Positions 10,675 through 19,125 of a stretch of 64,000 nucleotides of DNA are shown here, piece after piece. The translations under genes and the position numbers were made by a program. The notes under the pieces were generated by a model. It worked only from the letters and a program-made list of their open reading frames with translations, had not been told where the DNA came from and did not search any database. Within the stretch, counting starts at the first letter, position 1. Each line of letters starts with the position of its first letter. The DNA lies in assembly GCA_965261645.1 (NCBI GenBank), contig CBDHDJ010000004.1, forward strand, positions 1 through 64,000, in the 5' to 3' direction. Source of the stretch: CBDHDJ01 sp965261645. Lineage in GTDB: Bacteria > Pseudomonadota > Alphaproteobacteria > SHVV01.

Positions 10675-11292
10675 ATGATGAAACGAATTCGTCGAAACCG
10701 CGGGCGGCGGACGGCGGCGATGGTTCTTGCAGTTGCCGCGGCCGCGCTTGCATTACACGGCCTCGCGGACAGCGCCGGGCTCTTCGCTGCGACCATGCAG
10801 GACTCGGACACGTGGCGCGGTCTTGCCGTTGCCCCCGAACATCGCTGCGCGCCCTACAACCGCGCCGATTATCCCTACCCGCAATCGATCGAAGCGCGGA
10901 TCGTCAGCGCCCAGGGCAGCATGATCTACGGCCCGTATAGCGGCCGATTGTTCCGGAGCACTCTCGAAACCGATATCGAACACGTCGTTGCCGTCTCCGA
11001 AGCCCATGACAGCGGCTTGTGCGCCGCCGATGCCGAAACCCGGCGGCGCTTCGCCACCGACCTGCTCAATCTTACCCTGGCCAGCCCGGAGATGAACCGT
11101 TGCGGCAAATCCGGCAAATGCGCCTACGACGCAGCGCAATGGCTGCCGCCAATGAACCAATGCTGGTTTGCCACCCGCATTGTCGCGGTTCGGCTCAAAT
11201 ACCGCCTCACCGTGGACCGGCGCGAAGCCGCCGCCCTGGACCGCGTACTCTCGGGCTGCGCAGCAACGGCCATGATCGTCAGCGGAGAATAA
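10675..11292 (+). CDS. Probably exported HNH-type (DUF1524-like) nuclease
   Basis: Tandem ATGs at 10675 and 10678 follow an AGGAAAGGA ribosome site. Of 205 residues, the first 45 hold a basic start (MMKRIRRNRGRR) and a hydrophobic Ala/Leu core, a signal peptide or anchor. The nuclease core is IEHVVAVSEAHDSGLC, then FATDLLNLTLASPEMNRC and GKCAYDAAQWLPPMNQCWFA, the His-Asn-His pattern of secreted DUF1524/HNH nucleases. Several Cys residues could form disulfides outside the cytoplasm. Such enzymes often accompany plasmid and conjugative regions and may degrade extracellular DNA. It is intact, unlike the large genes upstream. Confidence 0.8.
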   Translation: MMKRIRRNRGRRTAAMVLAVAAAALALHGLADSAGLFAATMQDSDTWRGLAVAPEHRCAPYNRADYPYPQSIEARIVSAQGSMIYGPYSGRLFRSTLETDIEHVVAVSEAHDSGLCAADAETRRRFATDLLNLTLASPEMNRCGKSGKCAYDAAQWLPPMNQCWFATRIVAVRLKYRLTVDRREAAALDRVLSGCAATAMIVSGE

Positions 11293-11425
11293 ACAGCGAA
11301 TACGCATTCGTGGCTATCGACCAGATGCCGATTGCGCCAGCAACCCGGCCAAGGGCATTGAATGCCGCGGTAGAGGAAAACCCGCCGGTTTCAGGGGCTC
11401 CAAGGGCAGTCGGATCGAACCGGTG

Positions 11426-11620
11426 TCAATCGCCGGGTTTGACGTAAACGTTGAGCCCTATTTTGACCTCGACGCCATTGGCATCCTGAACGCTGACATT
11501 GCCCAGGGTAGACGCCACCCTTTTGGTCTTTCCCGAAGCGCTGATGTCGCCGCGGTGGTTCAGATCGACTTCAATAATAAGCCGGTTCCCGTCCACGACT
11601 TCCAGTTTAACGTTTTCCAC
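11426..11620 (-). CDS. Small conserved-looking protein (64 aa)
   Basis: The start is GTG 11620 with GAGGGGAGG upstream. The product begins with M/V-ENVKLEVVDGNRLIIEV, continues DLNHRGDISASGKTKRVAST and ends GLNVYVKPGD. It is beta-rich, has no signal peptide and resembles short proteins of unknown function that are common in proteobacteria. It converges with the nuclease gene, and an IS630 lies about 175 bp beyond its start. Confidence 0.6.
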   Translation of the reverse strand: MENVKLEVVDGNRLIIEVDLNHRGDISASGKTKRVASTLGNVSVQDANGVEVKIGLNVYVKPGD

Positions 11621-11796
11621 CGATATGGCCTCCCCTCGTCACGCAGCCTGGCGCCACCGCGCCACGACCCACATTCAGAAAAAACTCATAGGCTGGTCAC
11701 GATAATGGCAGCGGCGGCAGACCACAAAAAAAGGAGTTCCGTCACGCGCAGAGGTTCGCCCTCCTTGATGCGGTACCCGGCCGCGCCGCGAACACC

Positions 11797-12947
11797 TAGT
11801 GGATTAATCGGATCGAAAGAGTCCGATTTGGGATTCAGTATTGTGCCGTGGCATGCGAGTCTGGCACATGCGCGGCGGAATCTCCTTCACTGTATCGGCC
11901 GGCGACGGTCAGCGATTGCGCGCGATCGTCGCGGACCCCAAGAGCCCGCAGAAGCACGTCTGGCGGGCGCGTATTGTCCTTCTGAGCGGCGCGGGTCTGG
12001 GTACCTCGGCGATCATGGGCGAGACCGACAAGTCCAAGACCTGCGTGTGGCGCTGGCAGGAGCGCTTCATGCACGAGGGCGTCGGCGGCCTGCTTCGCGA
12101 CAAGTCCCGCCCGCCGGGCAAGGCGCCGATCGCGCCTGATCGCGTCGCCTGGATCGTCCGTCAGACGCAGCAACCGCCGCCGCACGAGGCAACCCACTGG
12201 ACGCTGCGCGCGATGGCCAAGGCGGCCGGCGTCGCCGCGTCGACGGTGCAGGCGATCTGGAAAGCCCACGGCCTCAGCCCGCACCGCTGGCGGAACTTCA
12301 AGCTCTCGAACGACCCGGCCTTCGCCGAGAAGCTCGCCGATATCGTCGGCTTGTATGTCGATCCACCGGCCCATGCGGTGGTGCTGTCGATCGACGAGAA
12401 GTCGCAGATCCAAGCACTCGACCGCACCCAGCCCGGCCTGCCGATGAAGAAGGGCCGCGCCGGCACCATGACCCATGACTACAAACGCCACGGCACGACC
12501 ACGCTGTTCGCGGCGCTCAACATTCTGGATGGAACGGTCATCGGGCAGAACATGCAGCGCCACCGCCATCAGGAGTTCATCCGCTTCCTCAACCGCATCG
12601 AGCGCGAGGTGCCGGCGGACAAGGCCATCCACGTGATCCTCGACAATGACGCGGCGCACAAGAAGGACAAGGTCAGCGCCTGGCTCGACCGTCATCCACG
12701 CTGGACTTTCCACTTCACGCCAACCTCGTGTTCGTGGCTCAATGCCGTCGAGGGCTTCTTTGCCAAACTCACGCGGCGCAGGCTAAAGCACGCTATCTTC
12801 CATTCCCTCGTCGATCTCCAGGCCGCCATCAATCGCTTCGTCCGTGAATACAATGCCGCCAACCCACAACCATTCATCTGGAAAGCACATCCCGATGACA
12901 TCATCGCCGCACGAAACCGAGGGTTCCAAACGTTGAAATCAATCCAC
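11797..12947 (+). mobile_element. IS630-family insertion sequence, copy 1
   Basis: Ends GTGGATTAAT and ATTGATTTCAAC (complement) form short inverted repeats flanked by the TA target duplication (11795-11796 and 12948-12949). The length is 1,151 bp. A second, truncated copy in opposite orientation starts at 14402. Confidence 0.9.
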
Positions 12948-12950
12948 TAG
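11868..12950 (+). CDS. IS630-family transposase
   Basis: The product is about 360 aa from ATG 11868 (MRGGISFTVSAGDGQRLRAI); a longer version would start at 11841. The N-terminal half has helix-turn-helix DNA-binding segments (TDKSKTCVWRWQERFMHEGV; AAGVAASTVQAIWKAHGLSP). The DDE core shows SIDEKSQIQALDRT, VILDNDAAHKKD and CSWLNAVEGFFAKLTRR. The usual DNYAAHK reads DNDAAHK here (TAC to GAC at 12648-12650), whereas the second copy keeps Tyr, so activity may be impaired. The TAG stop is made by the duplicated TA plus the next flanking base, so the last codon depends on the target site. Confidence 0.9.
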   Translation: MRGGISFTVSAGDGQRLRAIVADPKSPQKHVWRARIVLLSGAGLGTSAIMGETDKSKTCVWRWQERFMHEGVGGLLRDKSRPPGKAPIAPDRVAWIVRQTQQPPPHEATHWTLRAMAKAAGVAASTVQAIWKAHGLSPHRWRNFKLSNDPAFAEKLADIVGLYVDPPAHAVVLSIDEKSQIQALDRTQPGLPMKKGRAGTMTHDYKRHGTTTLFAALNILDGTVIGQNMQRHRHQEFIRFLNRIEREVPADKAIHVILDNDAAHKKDKVSAWLDRHPRWTFHFTPTSCSWLNAVEGFFAKLTRRRLKHAIFHSLVDLQAAINRFVREYNAANPQPFIWKAHPDDIIAARNRGFQTLKSIH

Positions 12951-13039
12951 ACGCCCCCTTTAGGGTACGTGAGCAGCCACTACCGGGCATCAGAGACCGC
13001 GCGCGAGGCAAGCTCTGCGTGGTTCGCTGATCAACCCAC

Positions 13040-14062
13040 TTACGGCAAATATTCGTTCGTAAAGTACGTGTTCGCGTCGACTTTGTTCTCGATCAGGCCG
13101 TATTTGAGCGCCCAATTTCTCGCCGCCTCCCAAACCGCGTGCCGCTGGACGTAGACCTCGCCCTCGTCGTTGAACCAGTCCACTGTCACCGACTCGTGGA
13201 TCGCCCATTGCTGCTCCGGCGTGAACAGATCGGTGGCCGCGATCATGACATTTATCGCGGGTTCGGGCTCAGCGAGATAAGTTTCGAGCCCCTTGGCCGT
13301 TGCGCGCAGGAAACGACAGGCTGCGACGGGGCTTTTTTCGATCCAGTTCCGGTTCGAAACGATGACGAACTGATAGTAATTGGGCACGCCGTGGTCCCGG
13401 TAGGCCAGGAAGGCCATGTCGGGTTTACCCGCTTCCTCAAGCATCGGGTTGAGGATTACAGGATCGACATTACTGAGGCCCCAGTTCGCATCGACTTTGC
13501 CCTCGAGAAACATCGTAAACCCGCCGAAGCCAGGATCGACGAGCGTCACGTCGTCCTCGGTCAGGCCCGCCGATTCCAACAGCGTCTTCACTTCGGCGCG
13601 TGTCGATGGGAGATTGCTGACCGCGACAATCTTGCCCCTGAGATCGGCGGGCTTTGTAATACTTCCGTCTCCGGGGATATCGAGGCCGTTCACCAAGTTG
13701 AAGTGGAGGGCCGCCACGCTGATGATCGGCACGCCCGCCTCATGAGACATCAGGACTTCTGGCACGTAGGTGTAAGCGAACTCGATTTTCCCGGCACCGA
13801 CAAGCTTGAGCGTGTCCTCTGGATTGGCCGGGGAGATGAGCTCTACATCGAGGCCTTCTTGTGCGTAGTAGCCCTCGTCGCGCGCCGTGATGATCGGACC
13901 CTGAGACGCCCAGGGCAGCCAATCCCCCATGATCGTGATCTTTGTGGCATCGAGCTTTTCGTTGCAGCGACCTGCTCTCGCGTCGTCGCTCCATACGGCA
14001 CTCAGCACCACGGACAGGACTAAAGCGGCGATGAGCCGGGCCGCGCTGTTGAATACGTGCAT
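13040..14062 (-). CDS. NMT1/THI5-type ABC transporter substrate-binding protein
   Basis: The product is 340 aa from ATG 14062. Residues 1-31 are a Sec signal peptide (MHVFNSAARLIAALVLSVVL...ARA). The mature protein starts with KITIMGDWLPWASQGPIITA and RDEGYYAQEGLDVELISPAN, the hallmark of NMT1/THI5-like periplasmic binding proteins for pyrimidine precursors, nitrate/sulfonate-type or aromatic solutes. Later signatures are LRGKIVAVSNLPSTRAEVKT and DDVTLVDPGFGGFTMFLEGK. No permease or ATPase gene is nearby, so it is stranded cargo. It lies between two oppositely oriented IS630 copies. Substrate is not predictable from sequence. Confidence 0.88.
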   Translation of the reverse strand: MHVFNSAARLIAALVLSVVLSAVWSDDARAGRCNEKLDATKITIMGDWLPWASQGPIITARDEGYYAQEGLDVELISPANPEDTLKLVGAGKIEFAYTYVPEVLMSHEAGVPIISVAALHFNLVNGLDIPGDGSITKPADLRGKIVAVSNLPSTRAEVKTLLESAGLTEDDVTLVDPGFGGFTMFLEGKVDANWGLSNVDPVILNPMLEEAGKPDMAFLAYRDHGVPNYYQFVIVSNRNWIEKSPVAACRFLRATAKGLETYLAEPEPAINVMIAATDLFTPEQQWAIHESVTVDWFNDEGEVYVQRHAVWEAARNWALKYGLIENKVDANTYFTNEYLP

Positions 14063-14399
14063 TGTCTACCCTCTTTGCGCGATGGTTATTGCAATACCCT
14101 TCAGGCGACCAGCTTATCAGGGACGACGAGGACATGCGATTCGCGTCGAAGACCGATAAGAGGGCCGCCGATTTGAACTGGCGCTCAGTGCAACGAAAGG
14201 TCTGCTCTGGGTCATGTGTGGCCTCAAACACCGGCCCCGAACGTGGCCCGCGATGCAGGGTGGAGCGGACATAGCGGCACTGAATGCCTGCCGGTTGCCG
14301 GGAAGCGGCCGTCGTTCGCTCCCCACCCCGGCGACCGGAACCAGCCAATAGCGGACATACCGCTCCACCATCGCCGTGCATGGGCCGATGACGTGGCCC
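14063..14399. other. Non-coding gap with degenerate repeat-like sequence
   Basis: No convincing gene is visible. The right half carries CCAATAGCGGACATAC and related segments that resemble degenerate intergenic repeats common in alphaproteobacteria; a similar TAGCGGACAT occurs at about 42452. The left part should hold the promoter of the substrate-binding-protein gene. Confidence 0.4.
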
Positions 14400-14401
14400 T
14401 A

Positions 14402-14760
14402 GTGGATTGATTTCAACGTTTGGAACCCTCGGTTTCGTGCGGCGATGATGTCATCGGGATGTGCTTTCCAGATGAATGGTTGTGGGTTGGCGGCATTGTA
14501 TTCACGGACGAAGCGATTGATGGCGGCCTGGAGATCGACGAGGGAATGGAAGATAGCGTGCTTGAGCCTGCGCCGCGTGAGTTTGGCAAAGAAGCCCTCG
14601 ACGGCATTGAGCCACGAACACGAGGTTGGCGTGAAGTGGAAAGTCCAGCGTGGATGACGGTCGAGCCAGGCGCTGACCTTGTCCTTCTTGTGCGCCGCGT
14701 AATTGTCGAGGATCACGTGGATGGCCTTGTCCGCCGGCACCTCGTGCTCGATGCGGTTGA
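14402..14760 (-). mobile_element. IS630-family remnant, copy 2 (transposase C-terminal third)
   Basis: It begins with the same terminal repeat (GTGGATTGATTTCAAC) next to a TA and encodes, on the minus strand, the last 113 or so residues of the transposase: VILDNYAAHKKDKVSAWLDR through the catalytic NAVEGFF to the end. It is cut off by the IS1182-like copy 2 at 14761. The other half of this IS630 is not found beyond that IS, so a deletion or recombination removed it. Confidence 0.85.
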
Positions 14761-16204
14761 CAGCCCGTTGATTAAGTCGGCGCCGTCTGATTCTCTGGTT
14801 CCCTGATTTGCAGGGGGATTTGCCGATGGCGATGGGACGGCAGAAGGATGGTCAGGGGGACCTGATGGTGAGCTGGTCGGAGATGCCGCGCTCTCCGGGT
14901 CATGTGTTTTATGACCGCTTGCAGTCGGTGCTGATCGAGGGCGGCTTCGACGCCTTTGCCGAGGCGAGCTGCCGGCCTTATTACGCGGTCCGGATGGGCG
15001 CGCCCTCGGTGCCGCCCGGGCGCTATTTCCGGATGCACCTGGTGGGCTACTTCGAGGGCATCGACAGCGAGCGCGGTCTGGAGTGGCGCTGCTCGGACTC
15101 GCTTTCGCTGCGGGCGTTCCTGCGACTGGGGAGCCGTGATCGGGTACCGGACCATTCCTGGCTGTCACGGAGCCGCACGCGCCTGCCCCATGAAGTCCAC
15201 GCGGCGGTCTTCGACTGGGTTCTGGTGCTGATCGCCGAGGCGGGGCTGATCAAGGGCGAGCGCATCGGCGTCGATGCCTCGACCATGGAGGCCAACGCGG
15301 CGCTGCGGAACATCGTGCGGCGCGACAACGGCGAAGGCTACCGGGAGATGCTGGAGCGCCTGGCCCGGGAAAGCGGGGTCGAGACACCCACGGCCGAGGA
15401 CCTGGCGCCTCTGGACCGGAAGCGCAAGGGCAAGAAGCTTTCCAACACGGATTGGGTTTCGAAGAGCGACCCCGAGGCCAAGATCACCAAGATGAAGGAC
15501 GGCACGACGCATCTGGCCTACAAGCCCGAGCACGCGGTGGATCTGGACACCGGCGCGGTGGTGGCGGCCGAGCTGCACCCGGCCGATGAGGGCGACACCA
15601 CGACGCTTTCCAAGACCCTGGCGAAGGCCGAGGCAAACCTCGAGGCGGTGGATGCGGCACCGACGTCGGAGGACCCGGCCGAATGTGTCGCCGACAAAGG
15701 TTATCACTCACGGGCGGTCTTGAGGGCTCTGAACGACAGTCCCTGGAAGACCCGGATCGCGGCGCCCAAGCAGACCGGCTTTTCGCGCTGGCACGGTGAT
15801 GCGGCGGCGCGGCGCGCGGTCACCAACAACCGTGCGCGGCTCAAGTCCGGGGTCGCCCGCGAGGCCTTCAAGCTGCGCGCCGAGATCGTCGAGCGCTGCT
15901 TTGCCCACAACCTCGATCGTGGCGGCATGCGACGAACCTGGCTGCGCGGGCGAGAGAATGTGCACAAGCGATACCTGCTCCACGTCGCCGGCCACAATCT
16001 ATCGTTACTGATGCGCCAGCTCATCGGCGCCGGCACCCCGCGGGAGGCCGTGGCGGGCGGATATGGCGGTATTTTCGTTCTGCTCACGCCCACCGGGGCC
16101 ATGCTGGTGGCACGGGGGGTCTCGCAAAGCGGCCAGACGGCTTTCGCCGCCGCATTCCTCATCTGGGAGTGAGAGCCGGAAAAAGCCACTTAATCAACGG
16201 GCTG
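14761..16204 (+). mobile_element. IS1182-like insertion sequence, copy 2 (intact)
   Basis: It is 1,444 bp with perfect 17-bp ends CAGCCCGTTGATTAAGT and its complement. The flanks are TTGA on the left and TTAT on the right and do not match, unlike copy 3. Together with the missing half of the interrupted IS630, this points to recombination between IS copies rather than simple insertion. Confidence 0.9.
14826..16172 (+). CDS. IS1182-like transposase
   Basis: The product is 448 aa from ATG 14826, preceded by CAGGGGGATT; an upstream TTG at 14808 is also possible. The N-terminal domain (about 1-110) is DUF772-like (GAPSVPPGRYFRMHLVGYFE; LGSRDRVPDHSWLSRSRTRL). The catalytic DDE region starts at ERIGVDASTMEANAALRNIV and continues with EHAVDLDTGAVVAAELHPAD and CVADKGYHSRAVLRAL, ending with the E-containing segment AEIVERCFAHNLDRGGMRRT. 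The frame is intact, with a few substitutions relative to copy 3 (for example Arg to Pro in EDLAPLDRKRK). Confidence 0.9.
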   Translation: MAMGRQKDGQGDLMVSWSEMPRSPGHVFYDRLQSVLIEGGFDAFAEASCRPYYAVRMGAPSVPPGRYFRMHLVGYFEGIDSERGLEWRCSDSLSLRAFLRLGSRDRVPDHSWLSRSRTRLPHEVHAAVFDWVLVLIAEAGLIKGERIGVDASTMEANAALRNIVRRDNGEGYREMLERLARESGVETPTAEDLAPLDRKRKGKKLSNTDWVSKSDPEAKITKMKDGTTHLAYKPEHAVDLDTGAVVAAELHPADEGDTTTLSKTLAKAEANLEAVDAAPTSEDPAECVADKGYHSRAVLRALNDSPWKTRIAAPKQTGFSRWHGDAAARRAVTNNRARLKSGVAREAFKLRAEIVERCFAHNLDRGGMRRTWLRGRENVHKRYLLHVAGHNLSLLMRQLIGAGTPREAVAGGYGGIFVLLTPTGAMLVARGVSQSGQTAFAAAFLIWE

Positions 16205-16473
16205 TTATGGGGCGTGAACGCGCCCCTCCGACTTTGGAACTTTCAAAGCCCCGTGATCCTACGTGAATCCTGTTTTGAAACCGGGTTCTTCGACAAACCT
16301 CACATCAGCGGTCGGATGGCGATTGCCGAAAACCTGGCCTATTTCCATGACTTGCGAGGCGAACGCACAACTCATGCATATCCCGATTTTCATATCTGCC
16401 GTATGAATGCTCACGCCTCACAACACTTTGCCGTTAAGTGCAAATTAAGGCAGTTACGAGCCCCCGTAACCAA

Positions 16474-18132
16474 TTACCCGGGGATCGGAACGAAAGCCGA
16501 AACCGGTGTACGAAATAGTTGGCATCGTGCCCCCGCAACCAGCGTTACTTGCACCCCCGCTTGTGCGGAGCGGGGGTGCTCTTGTGCCAATGCGATGAGC
16601 GACGCGAGTTCGCCGAAGATCTCGATTCTGAGCGTTTGACCGTCCGGACTGAGCCGTATCTCATCGATGAGATCGCGCAGGACGTTGGACGCCTCTTCGC
16701 GGATCGAATCGTCGTTCAGGCATTCCACGAGCCGATCGATCTTGTCCTTATATAGCTGAGCGAGATTAGGATGTAGCCGCGGCCGCGGCGCCGGCAATGT
16801 CTGGATCGACTGTTCGATAGTTTCTTTCTGGCGTTCGAGAGCGAGCAGTTCGCCCTTCAGACTCTGAGCGGGGACGCCGTCCTTGATGGCTTTGACTATT
16901 CGCTGGATCTCCTGGCCGACCCTTATTTTATCCTTGCCGAGCGATGCCCGCGATAGATCCTCGTCGGCGGAGAGCCTGTTCATTGCGCGGTGGAATTCAT
17001 CTGCAAACTCTTTCACCCTCTCAGGCCGCATGAGCTGACCCTTCAGACCATCGAGCACTTTCGCCTCCAATTCATCCCGGCGAATGGTCTTGAGATTGTC
17101 GCAGGTTCCTTTGTTTCTTGCCGTCGAGCATCCGTAATGGTGGGTGCTGATCTTGCTGAACCCGCCACCGCATGAGCCGCATTTGAGCAGCCCCGACAAC
17201 AGATACCGCGGCCGCCGCGCATTCTCGGATTGCAATCGGCCACCCTCGCCGAGGATTTTCTGGCGTGTAATCTGTTGGCGGTCCTTGACCCGTTGCCAAA
17301 GGCCGTCATCGACGATGCGCAGAGCCGGCACGTCTTCGGTGACCCATTCGGCTTCAGGGTTCGGCCTGGAAACGCGTTTCCCGGTGGCGGGATCTTTCAC
17401 GTAGCGCTGGCGGTTCCAAACAAGTCGTCCGATGTAGAGTTCGTTGTTCAATATCCCCGTACCGCGGCGCCAATTCCCGCAAATGGTCGATGGCCCCCAG
17501 GAATTGCCCCGTGGGCCGGCGATCTCTTCCCGGTTCAATTGCCGCGCGATCACCTGCGGCGAACGGCCGGAAGCGTATTCGCGGAAAATACGATTGACGA
17601 TAGTGGCTTCCGCCTTGTTGATTTCTCGCCCGCCGTTGATCGACTCCCCATCCGCACCGGCTTGCGGTACGACGTTGTATCCATAGCATAGTCCACCCCC
17701 GGACTTTCCCTTGCGCACCCGCCCCTCCAGGCCGCGCCAGGTCTTCTGCGCAAGGTCCTTGAGATAGAGAGCGTTCATGGTCCCCTTCAAGCCGACATGC
17801 AGTTCGGTGATCTCGCCTTCTGCCAGGGTGACCAGCTTGATGTCGGCAAAGCTGAACTGCTTGAAGATGGCGGCGACATGCTCCTGGTCTCTTGAGAACC
17901 GGTCAAGGGATTCCGCAACGGCAACATCGAAGACACCATCGCGCGCGTCACGGAGGAGGTCCTGATAAGCCGGCCGCAATGTCGATGCACCGCTCAAGGC
18001 ACGATCCGTATACGCGTGCAGGTAGACCCAGCCTTCTTGAGCGATCCGCGTTCGACACAACCGCACCTGGTCTTCAATGGAGGCGTCCCGTTGGCTGTCG
18101 CTGGAATACCGGGCGTAAATGACGGCGCGCAT
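16474..18132 (-). CDS. Large serine recombinase
   Basis: The product is 552 aa from ATG 18132, only 3 nt after the stop of the upstream tyrosine recombinase. Residues 1-150 are a resolvase/invertase catalytic domain: VIYARYSSDSQRDASIEDQV carries the nucleophilic Ser, with ESLDRFSRDQEHVAAIFKQF later. Residues about 165-290 form the Recombinase domain (GLCYGYNVVPQ; GNWRRGTGILNNELYIGRLV). A zinc ribbon (LLKCGSCGGGF ... YGCSTARNKGTCDNL) follows, then a long coiled-coil region. This is the architecture of phage-type large serine integrases and TnpX-type transposases. All key motifs are present, so it looks functional. It is the last gene of a five- or six-gene minus-strand module. Confidence 0.93.
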   Translation of the reverse strand: MRAVIYARYSSDSQRDASIEDQVRLCRTRIAQEGWVYLHAYTDRALSGASTLRPAYQDLLRDARDGVFDVAVAESLDRFSRDQEHVAAIFKQFSFADIKLVTLAEGEITELHVGLKGTMNALYLKDLAQKTWRGLEGRVRKGKSGGGLCYGYNVVPQAGADGESINGGREINKAEATIVNRIFREYASGRSPQVIARQLNREEIAGPRGNSWGPSTICGNWRRGTGILNNELYIGRLVWNRQRYVKDPATGKRVSRPNPEAEWVTEDVPALRIVDDGLWQRVKDRQQITRQKILGEGGRLQSENARRPRYLLSGLLKCGSCGGGFSKISTHHYGCSTARNKGTCDNLKTIRRDELEAKVLDGLKGQLMRPERVKEFADEFHRAMNRLSADEDLSRASLGKDKIRVGQEIQRIVKAIKDGVPAQSLKGELLALERQKETIEQSIQTLPAPRPRLHPNLAQLYKDKIDRLVECLNDDSIREEASNVLRDLIDEIRLSPDGQTLRIEIFGELASLIALAQEHPRSAQAGVQVTLVAGARCQLFRTPVSAFVPIPG

Positions 18133-19125
18133 GTCTCAGTCCTCCGCGATTACTCGATCGAGGCAGCGGTGGTAATCCTCCGCGGCTTCCATGGATCGGG
18201 CGAGATTATAGTGGCGCTCCTGCGTCTCGTAGCAACGGTGTCCGAGGATGGCAATTACGATCTTTACGTGTTCGGGATCGCGTATCGCAACCGACGTTGC
18301 GGCGCAATGCCGGAAGAGGTGCAGATTTACGTGATGACCGAAGGCCATCCGCGTGTGCTCGCCGACCGCGAGGTTCATCGTATGGCCCGATAATGCCTTC
18401 CCGGTCCGTGACGAGATCCACAAAGGCCCCGCCCAGCAATAATCGTCGCCGATGCGGCCGCAATGGCGGAGCAGAGCCGGGCGATGCACCTCGAGATATC
18501 GCTCGAGACGATCGACAAGATTGTCGGGAAAGGGAAGCTCGAGGGCGGAGCGGGTTTTTGTTTCCTCGGCGGGGACAAGGATCCACCAGCATCTGTCTAT
18601 CCGGCGAACATGCTCGCCGAGCAGCAGACCGGCAATGTTGCGCCGACGTAAGGGGCGGGCGGCGAGAAGCGAGACGATCAGACCGTCGCGATAGCGAACA
18701 GGGCGCAATATTGGCCGCATGAAGTCATGCTTGGGATCCTCCGCCGCGTCCATCATGCGGATGCCAAGCTCGAACAAGTCGTAGCTGTCGACCACGCGGC
18801 GCCGCTTCTGGGCGAATCCTGCATTCGGGTCATGCACACGACAAATGAGTCGGCGGAGGAGCGTTCGATCCACCGCCGGCGCCATCGCATGGATGGCGCG
18901 ATCCAGAGAAACAAGGCGGCTCTCGACTGTGGCAGTAGCGAGATTGATTCGGAGGTGGCGGAGATAGGATGCGAGATGGGACGGCGTAATGCGGGCACCG
19001 GGCGGCGAGGTTGGATCCAGACATCCGCTGCGTTTGAGCCAGCTAAGCCAATAGCCGTACCCCTCCACAACAAAGCGACGGGTCGCAGGCCGCCATGCCG
19101 CGGCGAGACCATCCGGCTCCATTAA

